Notes: generated from the sequence alone by a model not told the origin. A stretch of DNA of 64,000 nt from Triatoma infestans (GCA_011037195.1 JAAEAF010006075.1:1-64000), one strand, 5' to 3'. Numbered from the stretch's first letter, positions 43,398 through 53,916 are shown. A program made the numbers and translations.

Positions 43398-44536
43398 TAA
43401 GGAGCTTGGTTGGGAAGGAGCCTGCTGACTACAGTTGTGAGGAGAGTTATCAGAGGCCCGATAAGTAACTTGAAGTCTGATAGGAAAGAACTGAGGAGTG
43501 AATTGATGTCTCCTGAGTTTGAAGGAATTGGAAGTGGAGGGGGAGCTAAAGGCGGTTGTGGCCCCGCGACCACCCGAGCAAATGACATGTTTTTGTTGAC
43601 TGGGTTGAAAGAAGGAAAGTGTCTTGGTACTTGAGGTACTGGTGGCGGCTGATCGGCTGGATGCTGTGTTCTTCGGTGGGCTGAAGGATGCTCGTAAACA
43701 GGTCGTTGTCTTCTCGATCGCTGTAGTTCTCTGTGAACTATGCAACCTTTGTAGTTCGCAGGATGCTCGCCGTTGCATAGTGCGCATGTAGCTGGAGTGT
43801 TCGGCTGCTTTCCGCAATCCGGGGTGAAGTGGTCGCCGGCGCATTTTACGCACCTTGGCTTGTGCTGGCAATAGCTTTTTGTGTGTCCGTATTCTTGACA
43901 ACGCTTACACTGGACTATAAGTCGTTGTTTATGGGGCTCTTCGACCTTAATTCGAGAATAACATAAAATTTCAATGTCGAAAATATCTTTGTTATTCGGG
44001 CGGGGTTCCAAATCTACGAAGAAGAGTGGGAGCGTTTGCTTCGTGACAGGGTGAATAACTGGTGTTACATTCCGTACCGTGTGGCCAAGCTCAGTAAGCT
44101 CTTTCTTAATGAGCTCTACGGGAATACTCTGATGCAAATTTCTTATGACTACCCTGTATGACTTCTCTTCTTCTAGCTGGAAGGTGTGGTAGTCGGCTTT
44201 GCGCTCTTTGAGGTACCTGATGATGCCTCTGTAACTCTCAACTGTTTTTGGGTTAATTACTAAATCAGTAATTCGCGCTTTGCAAGTGAATGTGTCCTTT
44301 CCCACTATCTCAGTTAATTTAGTGCAGAGAACTGAGTATTTCTGAACATTTTTCACATAGATAGGTGGTGGTTTGTGAGTGCGCACTGGCGCGGTAGGTG
44401 CGGCTTCCATTTCTTCTAGCTCAGAAAGCGGCGCAAAGGGATTATCCGACAAGAGTCCCGGTGGAGCTATGACTGTAATTGCACTCTGCGTGACAATATT
44501 AGCAGTGCTCGTAGTAGCTGTTTGCATGTCGGCCAT
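43397..44536 (-). CDS. LINE ORF1 protein (zinc-knuckle RNA-binding)
   Basis: 379 codons. The central part resembles the PRE_C2HC region next to zinc knuckles in Jockey/X-element ORF1 proteins (ELTEIVGKDTFTCK, SYRVVIRNLHQSIPVELIK). It is followed by three CCHC-type knuckles: CKRCQEYGHTKSYC, CVKCAGDHFTPDC and CALCNGEHPANYKGC. It would bind the LINE RNA and form the ribonucleoprotein. A Pro-rich C-terminus ends in the TAATG overlap with ORF2. The true N-terminus may lie at 44777 in another frame, where 92 codons rich in Ser, Thr, Lys and Arg end near 44499; a one-base indel would separate them. Confidence 0.88.
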   Translation of the reverse strand: MADMQTATTSTANIVTQSAITVIAPPGLLSDNPFAPLSELEEMEAAPTAPVRTHKPPPIYVKNVQKYSVLCTKLTEIVGKDTFTCKARITDLVINPKTVESYRGIIRYLKERKADYHTFQLEEEKSYRVVIRNLHQSIPVELIKKELTELGHTVRNVTPVIHPVTKQTLPLFFVDLEPRPNNKDIFDIEILCYSRIKVEEPHKQRLIVQCKRCQEYGHTKSYCQHKPRCVKCAGDHFTPDCGKQPNTPATCALCNGEHPANYKGCIVHRELQRSRRQRPVYEHPSAHRRTQHPADQPPPVPQVPRHFPSFNPVNKNMSFARVVAGPQPPLAPPPLPIPSNSGDINSLLSSFLSDFKLLIGPLITLLTTVVSRLLPNQAP

Positions 44537-44777
44537 TGCAGGCTGTCGAAAGATAGGCTGGCTGGCTGAGAGAAGACAGTGAACCTTTGGGTTGTTGTTT
44601 GGCAGAGGATCTGGTAACCCGAGTTGAGTCTCTCAGCCTTTTTGTTTTGTTGGGTGAGCTGCCCGCTGTGTTGGTTCTCTTTTTTGAAGTTACTGACGTA
44701 GTTGACTCATTGTCAGTAGAGCTTCCTAACACAGTATGGTCACTAAGGCCCATTACTAAAACAGTTGATGTTATCAC
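44499..44777 (-). pseudogene. Possible N-terminal extension of LINE ORF1
   Basis: 92-codon frame rich in Ser/Thr/Lys/Arg (SKKRTNTAGSSPNKTKRLRD), like the disordered basic N-terminus of Jockey ORF1. It overlaps the start of the ORF1 frame by 38 nt in another register. Either a frameshifted N-terminus or an upstream frame. Confidence 0.5.
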
Positions 44778-45203
44778 TCATTCTTAAAAATAATAAGAAA
44801 AAAAAAAAAAAAAAAAAAGTTCGCGTAATTTAAAAGAATTCAAAAGAGAAAGAGAATTATGTACAGAGAATAGAAATCGGAGAGAATGAGTATTCAATGT
44901 CTATATACACTATGTACAAATAATATTTACAATACAGTTCATCGTCCAACTTAGTAATTATATAAACAGCTACTTACAGTATGTACAAGTATTCTTCTTT
45001 TAAACCAATTAAAAGTTAATTGATTTAGCCAGAAAGAGACACTTTACGATATTTAAAGTACTTTTAGCGTGTAGCGCGTATTTAAATTGGTCACTGAGAC
45101 ACTTTTCAGCGGTTTATTCGAACAACAAACTACTGAATTATAAGTATATTTCACAGAGCAAAAGATGTGATGTTCACTGTTCAAATGACTGTGCAATCAT
45201 GTC
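44778..45203 (-). promoter_or_regulatory. LINE 5' UTR / internal promoter region
   Basis: Transcribed strand starts close to GACATGATTGCACAGTCATT. A plus-strand A tract lies at 44797-44818. Jockey elements carry an internal pol II promoter in this position; no specific elements can be assigned here. Confidence 0.5.
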
Positions 45204-45218
45204 TAAAAGTGGAAACAT
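45204..45218. repeat. TSD (5' side) of the full-length LINE
   Basis: TAAAAGTGGAAACAT, identical to 40468-40482. Confidence 0.92.
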
Positions 45219-45517
45219 GAATTTAGAATTTTGAAAACTGTAGTTGAGAAAGTTGTATGAGTAAATCAAATCCTAGCTTTTTTTTTTTCAATTCTCTTAT
45301 TCTTAATGAAAGGAATCATTGGAAAAATGTCAAATTTTCAAAATTGAATTATGACCTGAGTGGGGAAAAAATGCTTTTAGCTTTGTTTATGTAATGTTCT
45401 TCATGTACGTGAATATGTATATATATATATATTATATATTTGTGTGTGTGAATTAGTTTACGAACAAAATGTCTTTCAAGCGAAATATCACTCAAGTTCC
45501 GCAGAGCTGGAAAGCAA
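45219..45517. other. Host or old-repeat sequence
   Basis: Contains a piece resembling a reversed family H end (GAGAAAGTTGTATGAGTAAA at 45246-45265) and an (AT)n tract at 45417-45440. No gene seen. Confidence 0.35.
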
Positions 45518-45671
45518 CAGAGACATTTTCCGTGGTGAGTGTATAAACTGAATTTGCTCTGTGCAAGTCTGTGTTATCACACTGTCTGAAAACGCATCCT
45601 GAAGATGGGCGAACGCCCGAAACCGGTCGATGACCACAAAATGAAGCAGGTTACCACGGAAAATGTCTCTG
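45518..45671. mobile_element. Small inverted-repeat element, family F1, with hammerhead-like module
   Basis: 154-bp element with perfect 19-bp terminal inverted repeats (CAGAGACATTTTCCGTGGT and its complement). The core at 45595-45632 contains CATC, CTGAAGA, T, GGGC-GAAC-GCCC, GAAA, CCGG, TC, GATG. In this order CATC pairs with GATG and GGGC with GCCC. No transposase. Related to the dimeric form at 715-993. The superfamily is unknown because the target duplication is unclear. Confidence 0.75.
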
Positions 45672-46181
45672 ATACCCATTAATGCATCACCATCTCTTAT
45701 CTGACACGAAGATTCCGGTCAATATCTGTCAAACGAAAATGCGACCTGACTAAAAGAGTTTTTTCTTTTTTTTTTTTTTACTATTTTCTTTAAATTTCAG
45801 TAATAATCAATTAAATAAAATCTTTTAGGGTTCCGCCAGCGGTCATTTTCATGGAAAACACTTAGGTTTTTCTAGATCAGTGATTTGCTATAAACCAACC
45901 CTATTTTCCCCATATTTCACTGAATTAATCTTCAGAGTCATCGTATTGGCTTGGAATGCTAATGGAGCACTCTCAGTCAGTTTATAGCAAGGTATTGTCT
46001 CCGTCTCAATCGGAAAATTAAGTATTTTTTAACATTTTTTTTTTAACAATAGAAGCCTATCATTTTGGTTTGTAACAATTGTCCAATTGAAAATTGATTT
46101 CTGGAGGGTCCCAGGTGAACGGAAACTTATGGCTTTCTTATAAAGTGCCATTTTATTATAATGTACGATTCTAGTCATATA
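45672..46181. other. Unassigned sequence
   Basis: No gene or repeat recognised. Confidence 0.3.
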
Positions 46182-46625
46182 TAATATATTATTATTATGC
46201 TTTATTTACAAATAACTGTATACAATATACAATATTTAAAATAATACAAGCATCAAGACACTTCTCATGGTCTACGACCGTCTGAGGAGTTGCATAATCT
46301 AATTCAGAGTCATACACAACTTAATTATTCATATTAAAAACATAATTATTAAATTATTGTTAACTGATTTTATTATTCGTTTATTATAATGTAATCATTT
46401 ACGAGAGAATCTTTACCAAATTATATATTGTTTAAATTCTGCAACAGTCAAAGATTGTTTATGAAAAAATCTCATCCTAAAAGTCTCCAACAGAGGGCAT
46501 TCGGATATAAAATGAAAAGTATCCTCGATCAGATTAGAGCTACATAATGAACAAATTTTAACAGTTTTTGCGTAATATAACAACTCCCCTGGTGGGGTGC
46601 TATTATATGTAATAGATTTTCTTGC
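46182..46625 (-). pseudogene. LINE 3' end with zinc knuckle
   Basis: The minus strand is open for about 60 codons: APP-like PPGELLYYAKTVKIC, then CSLCSSNLIEDTFHFISECP, a CCHC knuckle typical of the C-terminus of RNase H- or RT-ending LINEs (C..C....ED..HF...CP). A stop follows VAEFKQYIIW. The 3' UTR ends AATAAAGC(ATAATAATA), a TAA-type tail at 46182-46198. Strongly 5'-truncated. Confidence 0.65.
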
Positions 46626-46857
46626 AGTTAGGATTTATTAGTAAGGATAATAAGATCCGTTCCTACAGAATAAATATCACGGGTTTGTGGTGAACTAGGA
46701 TTCGTGATTCTGCAAATAAAATACACCCAGTAAATGTCAAAGCACACTTAGTAAAATGTTACATATATTCTGAAAAGCATATATACAGTAAATGGTTGCT
46801 ATGACCAATCTGTTCGCTCAGGGAGTGACACAGATTGTCAATCGTCGCTCGTCGAGT
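46626..46857. other. Spacer before minisatellite
   Basis: No feature recognised. Confidence 0.3.
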
Positions 46858-47110
46858 AGAGTGGCCTGGCCCTCTTGCCTAGCGCACACTACTTACCTAG
46901 TCTTGACAACGACTAATAGTACGTTGGGTAACGAATGGCCTGGCTCTCCTGCCTAGCGCAAATGTTATATCGGTGCTCGTTGTATGAACAAACGGCCTGG
47001 CTCTCCTGCCTAGCGTAGATGTCCTGAAACGGTGATCGCTGGATGAGCAAACGGCCTGGCTCTCTTGCCTAGCGCAGATGCTCGGAGAAGTCAGTTAAGG
47101 GCCTGCCTAG
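46858..47110. repeat. GC-rich minisatellite
   Basis: The phrase GGCCTGGCTCTCCTGCCTAG recurs at 46863, 46937, 46994 and 47053 (unit lengths 74, 57, 59 bp), with a degenerate fifth at 47100. Clearly GC-richer than the surrounding DNA. Confidence 0.8.
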
Positions 47111-47390
47111 CTAGCGCCAAAACTATTAGAAAAGGTTCTAATCGCTGAGTACTTCTCGACTATTCTGGCCCTGGGTAGCCCTTTATATACGATTCTGAGG
47201 TGGTAGGGATGGTCCAGTAGGCGGGTCTAGTCGGTGAAAGTTCTCCCCTCTGTAGTGTGGAGTAGGAGAGTCCTAGTGTAGTGGGGGTGTGCCTCCCTAG
47301 TGAAGGTCCACTTGGTGCAAACCTGGTGGTCGGGCGGAGAACTGTTGTTCAGTAAGTATATTCATTAAATACAATAGCTCTCCTCTTATC
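47111..47390 (-). promoter_or_regulatory. Possible LTR or promoter region with minus-strand TATA box
   Basis: On the minus strand CGTATATAAAGGGCTAC at about 47177-47193 is a strong TATA box, upstream of the minisatellite. The GC-rich stretch 47200-47340 precedes it. Could be an LTR whose ends I could not place, or a host promoter. Confidence 0.35.
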
Positions 47391-47643
47391 TTGAATATCC
47401 ACTTAACTTGTGTTGACTATAAATATAATTGTTTTTATTAAAATCCAATTCCCTATACCAAACATGTTTCTGACTATTTATAAATTTTTGCCTGTATTAT
47501 TAAACATTACTGTCTTTTATAATAGAAATAGTATGATCAACTTTGGACTGCCTACATACTAAACTATCTAGAGGAGAATACCATGAAGATTACAAATATT
47601 TATCCATTCTTTAAACCAAAATAACTTTTTTTCCATAATCTTT
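47391..47643. other. AT-rich spacer
   Basis: No feature recognised. Confidence 0.3.
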
Positions 47644-47648
47644 TTCGT

Positions 47649-47973
47649 TGTAATGATACCGCAAAGATAATGCAACCACAGCAGAGAGAAGAGAGGCCCT
47701 CTCTGGTTAACAGAGACTACTCTCTGACTTAGACAGGCTAGAGTGGGAGAACCTGTGTATATAAGCCAGTGGGAATCTATCTAGAGGATATCTATCAGAT
47801 ACAACCATACAACTGTACATCGCATCGTGTGATATCTTTACTCACACCATTCATTCTATCATTTTCATTATAAAGTCCAGTTAGTTAGTGTAAACTTACC
47901 TACATTATATTAGTATCTTCTTATCTCGTTCATTTAATCAAACCTAATTTCTCTCCTCAACAACTCCATTATA
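47649..47973 (+). mobile_element. Solo LTR, 325 bp, with perfect TSD
   Basis: Starts TGTAATGATACC and ends CTCCATTATA; TTCGT is duplicated at 47644-47648 and 47974-47978. TATA box GTGTATATAAGCCAG at about 47753-47767. Same family as 16102-16405 and, in its ends, 23445-23843. No internal coding region remains. Confidence 0.88.
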
Positions 47974-47978
47974 TTCGT

Positions 47979-48785
47979 CAAGAAATAAGAGTATCTGTGT
48001 GTTGGGAGATCGAGGCAATGATAAATATGGTTCATGTGCAACTCTAAAGTGTGCAAAATAATTGGATTAAGATTGCTCTTTAAGTACAATATATAATTTG
48101 GGGTATTAATTAGCAAACAAAATACTTTCTTTATAAAAAAAACGTAAAAGACTCTCAACACTATCATACATTTGTATGCCCCCAAATTTGAGCACAACAG
48201 CAAACTACACTTTAGAGACGGAATTAAATATTTTCAGCTTGGATGAAAAATTTATATTTTTGTTTTAAAATAATATTATTAAAACTATTAATTGCACATT
48301 TAATCTTTGGCAGCCTGTCCTTAAAATGTGGCTCTAGGGTTAAAGTGGGAGTAAGCGTTACTCCCAAAGTACTTATAACTTTTTACAACTTCAATTCTTT
48401 TCCTCCTAAATTACCACTTTTCATTTTTAGCAGGCCTACCATCGTTTTTGGAAAACCATTACTTTAGATTTACGCAAATTTACCTCCAAATTCCACTTTT
48501 GACAATAACCATCAAGAGCCACGGTCATTTTTTTTTTTGAAGTGTGAACCCATTGGAAGACAAGAATTACTAAATCCATCGGCAAATGCTAATAATTTAA
48601 TAGTTACATTATCAATCTTTATATCACCATCCATCTATAATATTAAGTACATATTACCTTTATTGTTAGGATTCCTTGTTGGAAGAAAATAAGTTGACCG
48701 GAAATGTGTCTTTAACAGAATTGGTTTTTAAGTACTTAAAAATTCTCAATCGAGTTTTCTTTAAACTTGGATTGGTAAATGCATA
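47979..48785. other. AT-rich sequence
   Basis: Open frames 47934-48203 (minus) and 48243-48467 (plus) without recognisable domain. Confidence 0.3.
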
Positions 48786-48787
48786 TA

Positions 48788-50099
48788 CGAGGTGTGTAAA
48801 TTAAGTAATGAGACTGATTTTTTATCTTTTTTTTATTCAAATAAATTTACAATTCAACATTGTCCCCTTCAAAGCAACTACCTTGGGAAGCCACACAACG
48901 CTGAAGACGATTCTTCCATTCGTCATAGCAGTGCTGGAACTCGGATACTGGAATAGACTTCAGTTGGTCGGTTACGGCTGTTTGAATATTCTCCAATGTT
49001 CCAAAATGACGTGCCTTGAGGTGATTTTTCAATTTGCGGAACAAGAAAAAGCCACATGGACTCAAGTCGGGTGAATAAGGAGGCTGAGGAGCCACAGGAA
49101 TGTTATTACCGGCCAAATACTCATTAATAGAAATCGTGGTGTGCCACGGAGCATTGTCGTGATGCAACACCAACTTGTTTTTGATGTTTGGGCTCACACG
49201 CATGACTCTTTTTTGAAGTCTCTCAAGAATTTCTCGGAAAAAATGTTGGTTTACCATTTGGCATTGAGGCACAAATTCTTTGTGAACGATTCCTTGGTTG
49301 TCAAAAAAGCAAATCAGCATGCATTTGATTTTTGACTTGCTCATTCTTGCTTTTTTTGGCCTTGGAGAGGTTGAAGTGTGCCAATGCGTGCTCTGACGCT
49401 TAGTTTCTGGGTCATACTCAAATACCCAAGACTCGTCTCCTGTAATAACGTTCCAAAAAACTGGGATCGTTTTCAATTGCTTCCAAAAAGTCAAGGCTCC
49501 TTTCCTTTCTGCTGTCTTTTTGCTCTTGTGAATGATTTTTCGGAACCATTTTTGCACAGATTTTTCTCATCCCCAATTCATTAGTCAAAATTTGATGAAC
49601 GGTTGTGTGAGTCAAATTCAACTCTTCGCCGATCATTCGGACTGTCAAACGACGATCTGAACGCACGAGATCGCGGATGCTGCTAATATTTTCGTCGGTT
49701 CTTGAAGATGAAGGCCTTCCGCTGCGAGGTCGTCTTCAATTGATTCCCTTCATTCTGCAAACGACTTAAACCACCTAAAAACCTGTGCTGTCGACAAAAC
49801 ATTGTCTCCATAGGCCTGGCACAGTTTTTCAAACGTTTCCATTGCACTGTGCCAAAGTCTGAAGCAAAACCTGATAGCACAACGTTGCTCGTAATTGATG
49901 TCACTCATTTTTAAAACGCACTGAAAAAACCTTGCTTACAAAAAAAGTCACTACGGACAGTGCAACAACTCTAGCATTTTCAAATTTGCACTGGACGTGT
50001 ATCAGATGTCTACTTGCCCTACCAAGCATGCGCCGCGTCTCCAGTGTTGCCAGATCAAACACTAGAAAATCAGTCTCATTACTTAATTTACACACCTCG
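48788..50099 (-). mobile_element. mariner transposon, 1312 bp, inactive
   Basis: Inverted terminal repeats identical for 34 bp (starting CGAGGTGTGTAAATTAAGTA), flanked by the TA duplication expected for Tc1/mariner (48786-48787, 50100-50101). The single gene on the minus strand encodes a mariner transposase but carries a stop, two frameshifts and a changed catalytic residue. The identical ITRs suggest a fairly recent insertion despite the broken gene. Confidence 0.95.
48847..49908 (-). pseudogene. mariner transposase, broken
   Basis: Starts MSDINYEQRCAIRF at 49908, with an N-terminal helix-turn-helix region (LCQAYGDNVLSTAQVFRWFK). An in-frame TGA lies at 49750-49752, a frameshift at about 49725-49730, and another at the A6 run 49455-49460. 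The catalytic domain shows the first Asp in TGDESWVFEYDPETK and the second in LHHDNAPWHT. The third, expected in the motif after YSPDLSPC, is Gly (SPCGFFLF), breaking the D,D34D triad. Full span is about 350 codons, normal for mariner. It ends GDNVEL-stop at 48847. Cannot be functional. Confidence 0.93.
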
Positions 50100-50101
50100 T
50101 A

Positions 50102-50844
50102 TATGCATTGAAAAATTTATTTCAGGATTGTTGCAGGAAGAGTTGATGATTTCAAGCCATAGACGCCCTGACAGTAAGTCTCTTTGTAATCTCATTCGCT
50201 AACTGCTATTTGCTCTAGAAGCGTTTCTTTACCCTACCTTCTAAATGTGGACCCTTAAATCAACTGAACGTTGAATAAAATGCCATTTTAAAAAAAAATT
50301 GTCAATTTTAATTGTATTGACTGCCTTAAGGCTACATCAAATTTTTTTTTTTAAATATTATACCTGAATTAACGAAGGGGACATACCAGGGAATGTGGGT
50401 CTGTAGCAAATAATGGGGAAGTTAGAGTGTTAAAAAAAAAAAAAAATGAGTGCTGATAAAAACTTTTATATACTTCTAAAATGTGTGTTAGGGCCGCTAG
50501 GGAAACTGGAATATAATTTTTCTTTTTTAATTTTGTTTTTTTTTTTGTTTTTAATGCAAAGCTAACAGCCAGTAATCTGTAGTTAGTGTCTGTTATATAC
50601 AGAAAACTGATGCAGTATATACATTAACAACTTGTATATAGCCATTACTTTGCACCAATACTGCACTCTGCTTGTTTGCTTGTTAACTAACTAGGTCGTG
50701 GCTAATGTTCCTACTATTTTTTTTTTTTTTTATAAACTATTCAGCTTTTTCTTTCATGGTGTTTTCCAACAATATATACATGCTATTAGCCACTGGTATA
50801 TGGATATAATAAACTGCACATTGCCACACCCAAAAGAAGGGAGC
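50102..50844. other. AT-rich sequence
   Basis: No gene recognised. T- and A-runs at 50340, 50430 and 50530. Confidence 0.3.
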
Positions 50845-50975
50845 TTTATTAAACTAATCGTAATTTATAATACTCATTTTTTTTATAGTTTTATTGTTGA
50901 TTGTATAAATATATCACCATTTTGTTGATGGAAATGGTGTAACTTTTGGAGATGAAGTAACTCTATAATATTTCT
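50845..50975 (+). repeat. 130-bp direct repeat, left of LINE tail
   Basis: Shares ATCACCATTTTGTTGATG, ATGGTGTAACTTTTGGAGAT and GAAGTAAC in order with 51557-51687. Confidence 0.75.
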
Positions 50976-50989
50976 AGAGAACCCTGGAG

Positions 50990-51556
50990 CGGTGTAGTAT
51001 AATGGCGGAAATCAAAGCACGTTTAGCGGCTAGTAATCGGTGCAAAAAGCCTTATGGTTTCGGAATCTGCCAGAAAAGGCTAAAGAATTATTTTATAAAA
51101 CTGTGATCCGATCCGTAGTTATGTACGCAAGTGAGACATGGACCCTGACAAAGGAGGCTGGAAAAGCTCTTCTTGTTTGGGAGAGAAAAGTGCTGAGAAA
51201 AATTTATGGGCCGATAAAAAGAAATGGAAAATGGAGGATACGCACAAATGCAGAGCTTCGCGACCTATTCCGGGAGTACGACCTTGTGACTACCATAAAA
51301 GATGGCCAGACTGAAATGGCTGAGTCATGTAGAAAAAATGACGGAAGAAAGGACCCCCAGAAGGCTGCTTTACAGCAAGCCTGGGGGTCAAAGGTTAAAA
51401 GGAAGACCTAGGTTTGCTTGGCTGCTGACCAACGTAGGATGGGCGTCAGAAGGTGGCGCACAAAAGCTCAAGACCGCCAGGAGTGGCTCCAAAATGTTGG
51501 TGAGGCCAAAGTTTTTCAAGGACTGGAGTGCCATTGAGTAAGTAAGTAAGTAAGTA
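50990..51556 (+). pseudogene. RTE-like LINE tail, 5'-truncated
   Basis: Reads FYKTVIRSVVMYASETWTLT, VWERKVLRKIYGPIKRNGKW, then RIRTNAELRDLFREYDLV. After a one-base shift near 51300 it reads MARLKWLSHVEKM and RLKGRPRFAWL, ending DWSAIE-stop. This is the thumb and C-terminal tail of an endonuclease-reverse transcriptase of RTE-like type. It closes with a (TAAG/TAAGT)n tail at 51539-51556. The catalytic RT motif and everything before are missing. Confidence 0.8.
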
Positions 51557-51687
51557 TGTTATTAACTAATCGTACTTTGTAACACCAATTCTTTTCATTT
51601 TGTTGTTGATTTTATAATATATCACCATTTTGTTGATGAAAATGGTGTAACTTTTGGAGATGAAGTAACACCATAATATTCTTCTTG
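51557..51687 (+). repeat. 130-bp direct repeat, right of LINE tail
   Basis: Partner of 50845-50975, somewhat diverged. Confidence 0.75.
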
Positions 51688-52832
51688 GAGTGAATGAATC
51701 CGCAAAGTTGGACAAAATCTGTTGTCTCGGCTGTCTTCTTTTTCTTTGTACCGCAGAAGAGATTTTATTCATTCACTTAAGATCATGTATGATGTTACTA
51801 AACTGTATGAAGAGATCTTTAATAATTATATTGTAACATTTTAAAGCACAGTTATAATTAACGCTCAATAATGCATAAATGATGCTCCTCAGATTTTGAA
51901 TGATGAACTTTTAAAGAAGCGGATGTCCTTTTCTGATTTTCCTTCTTTATATCTTTTTCGTTTACTCCGCGTTCCATCCTTACCATTGACTACACTGTGC
52001 ATGGTTTTCGTTTTCATAAAAAATGTTTCTCCCATTTTGCGAGGAAACTTTCTAAACTTCCTAACTTACTAATGAATCATTCCCATGTCTATTCCCAACT
52101 TCTTCAAGGAAATGGTATTCAAAAACTTGCAAATCTTCGTTTAAGATAGTCTATGTATAAAGTAACATCATATCTAAAATATTCAAGAGCAAAAACTAGT
52201 TTTATAATTTAAAACAGACTAAGCCAATAGATTATTACTAACTACCACAAGGAGATTTTTATTGGTTAATGCTTTCATAATTTGTAACAATAATGCTTAG
52301 ATATAATGTTTATTGTTTGGCATCAATTCGTGTCTAGTTTTTTGTCATTGTCTTAATTGTATCTGACAGAGAACACAATTCGAGGTTGTGTTCTTCAACA
52401 CAATAAATCCTGTCTAGAAATACATAGTTTCATTGTTGAAAAAAGATTTTTGTGTTTTGAAAGGAAACATTGTTCGATACCAATGGCATTAACATTAACT
52501 ACATCAGTTTAAGTAATTATTTTTAATTCCCTTTAATGTAATTACACAAATTATATTAAAAGTACACTCTTTCAAACAATAATTATGTTAATTAGCTTTA
52601 ATTTCTTTAACGAAAATTTATTTTTCACATCCACTAATTGAATTAACTAAATGAATGGTACTTATTTCTCAAAATAACCTAATTAAGATTATATTTTTCT
52701 TTTACATAATTTCTTATAAATTCAATTTTTTTCCACTTTTTTTTATTAACTTTGTTTCATTTTAGTTTAGCTGATTTTCTAAAATATTTGAGTTTACTCC
52801 ATAATACTTACATATTAAAAAAATGTAATTTT
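51688..52832. other. AT-rich sequence
   Basis: A plus-strand open stretch at 51895-52075 (FPSLYLFRLLRVPSLPL) is not recognised. No other feature. Confidence 0.3.
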
Positions 52833-53516
52833 CACTTTTTCTTACTCTTAGTAAGAGGAAGAATTGTAATCGTGCCAAATTTTCGATATTGAGTTTTCGC
52901 AGGAAACATCCGTTTTGAGATCCCCTGAGTCCAAAAAAAGTGTCCTTTAGAGAAGGGCGTGTATGTGTATGTATTGGAACAGCATAGCTCAAAAACAAAA
53001 AATCATAGAAAGTTTAAACTTGTTATTCCGTTTAGGTATCACTATGGGATCCGACAGTAAGTTATCTGTCAAAATTCCTCAACCGGAAGTACCACTTTAC
53101 TGAACGGTATTTTTAATTTTTTGCGAATTACTCAAAAATGGCTCCAACGATTTTCTTTAAACATGTTAAACTTCTACAACTTTTATTTGAAACATTTGTT
53201 CGGGAAAATTTAGTTAAGGGTACTTTTGGGGGGAGTGGTGGGGTTACGGATTCCTTTAATGTGGTGGTTCAGTTAATTATACAATTGTATCATCTAAAAA
53301 ATATTAATCAGAATTAAATATGTTGTTGAAATTCCTAGTTTGAAGAAAATTAATAAACCGGAAGTGTGTTTTTACTGAAGGTTTTTAGGTGTTTGTGATT
53401 TTCTCCATAAAATCGCCGACGAATTTTATTAAATTTTGAACACTAACTATAAAGTTTGTCACGTACAATTTTGAAAATTAGAATAAGAGAAAGTTGTGTG
53501 AATGTTTCACACCGGA
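52833..53516 (-). repeat. Repeat family H, copy with both ends
   Basis: 5' end at 53516 (reversed: ATCCGGTGTGAAACATTCAC then ACAACTTTCTC), 3' end near 52838 (reversed: CTTACTAAGAG-TAAGAAAAAGTG). Inside, the ACTTCCGGTT unit occurs twice (reversed near 53090 and 53360). Contains an ACTCAGGGGATCTC block like the other copies. Confidence 0.7.
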
Positions 53517-53916
53517 TATTTTCCAAATAAATAAATTAAGTTTGGCGGTGTTAATAATCCAATTTCAACGATAGTTGGCAGGAAACGGCAATGATACCAG
53601 GACACGTGATATTGAAAAAGAATAACACACAATGAGTGCCCTGCATTCACGATTTCTTTTTTTCTAGGAGATTGAGTAAAGAGATATTTAGAGAAATCTG
53701 AGCGAGGGTGATGAGCGATAGTAGGGTAGTATGGTAGCGTTGCCGAGTTATAACGATTGGTCTTTCTGAGGATGTAAACTGTGATGGATGCAAGAAACTT
53801 GGAAATAATATAATTTATAAATAAATCAAAATTAAGAAAAAGATTGACATTCCCTTGCAAAAGGACAAGCCCAGGTATACAAGTCCAGTTACTGGTACGG
53901 TACAAGAGCAATTATG
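53517..53916. other. Spacer
   Basis: The minus open frame 53507-53911 has no recognisable domain. Confidence 0.3.

Larger units (their letters stand above)
40483..45203 (-). mobile_element. Full-length Jockey-clade LINE
   Basis: 4.7-kb non-LTR retrotransposon on the minus strand with an oligo(T)-encoded poly(A) tail (about 22 nt, 40483-40504) and perfect 15-bp target duplications. The 5' UTR is about 430 nt, then ORF1 with three zinc knuckles and ORF2 with an APE-type endonuclease and reverse transcriptase but no RNase H. The stop of ORF1 and start of ORF2 overlap as TAATG. ORF2 is broken by one frameshift near 41595 and ORF1 may be broken near 44530. The intact ends and tail say the insertion is recent. 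A truncated relative sits at 2192-3391. Confidence 0.93.

Noticed and set aside
43397..43901. Long N-terminal extension of LINE ORF2
   Set aside because: This stretch overlaps ORF1 in another frame, is rich in Ser/Arg/Gln, and the TAATG overlap gives a better start at 43397.
46858..47110. CRISPR-like array
   Set aside because: Repeats are imperfect, spacing irregular and context eukaryotic; a minisatellite.
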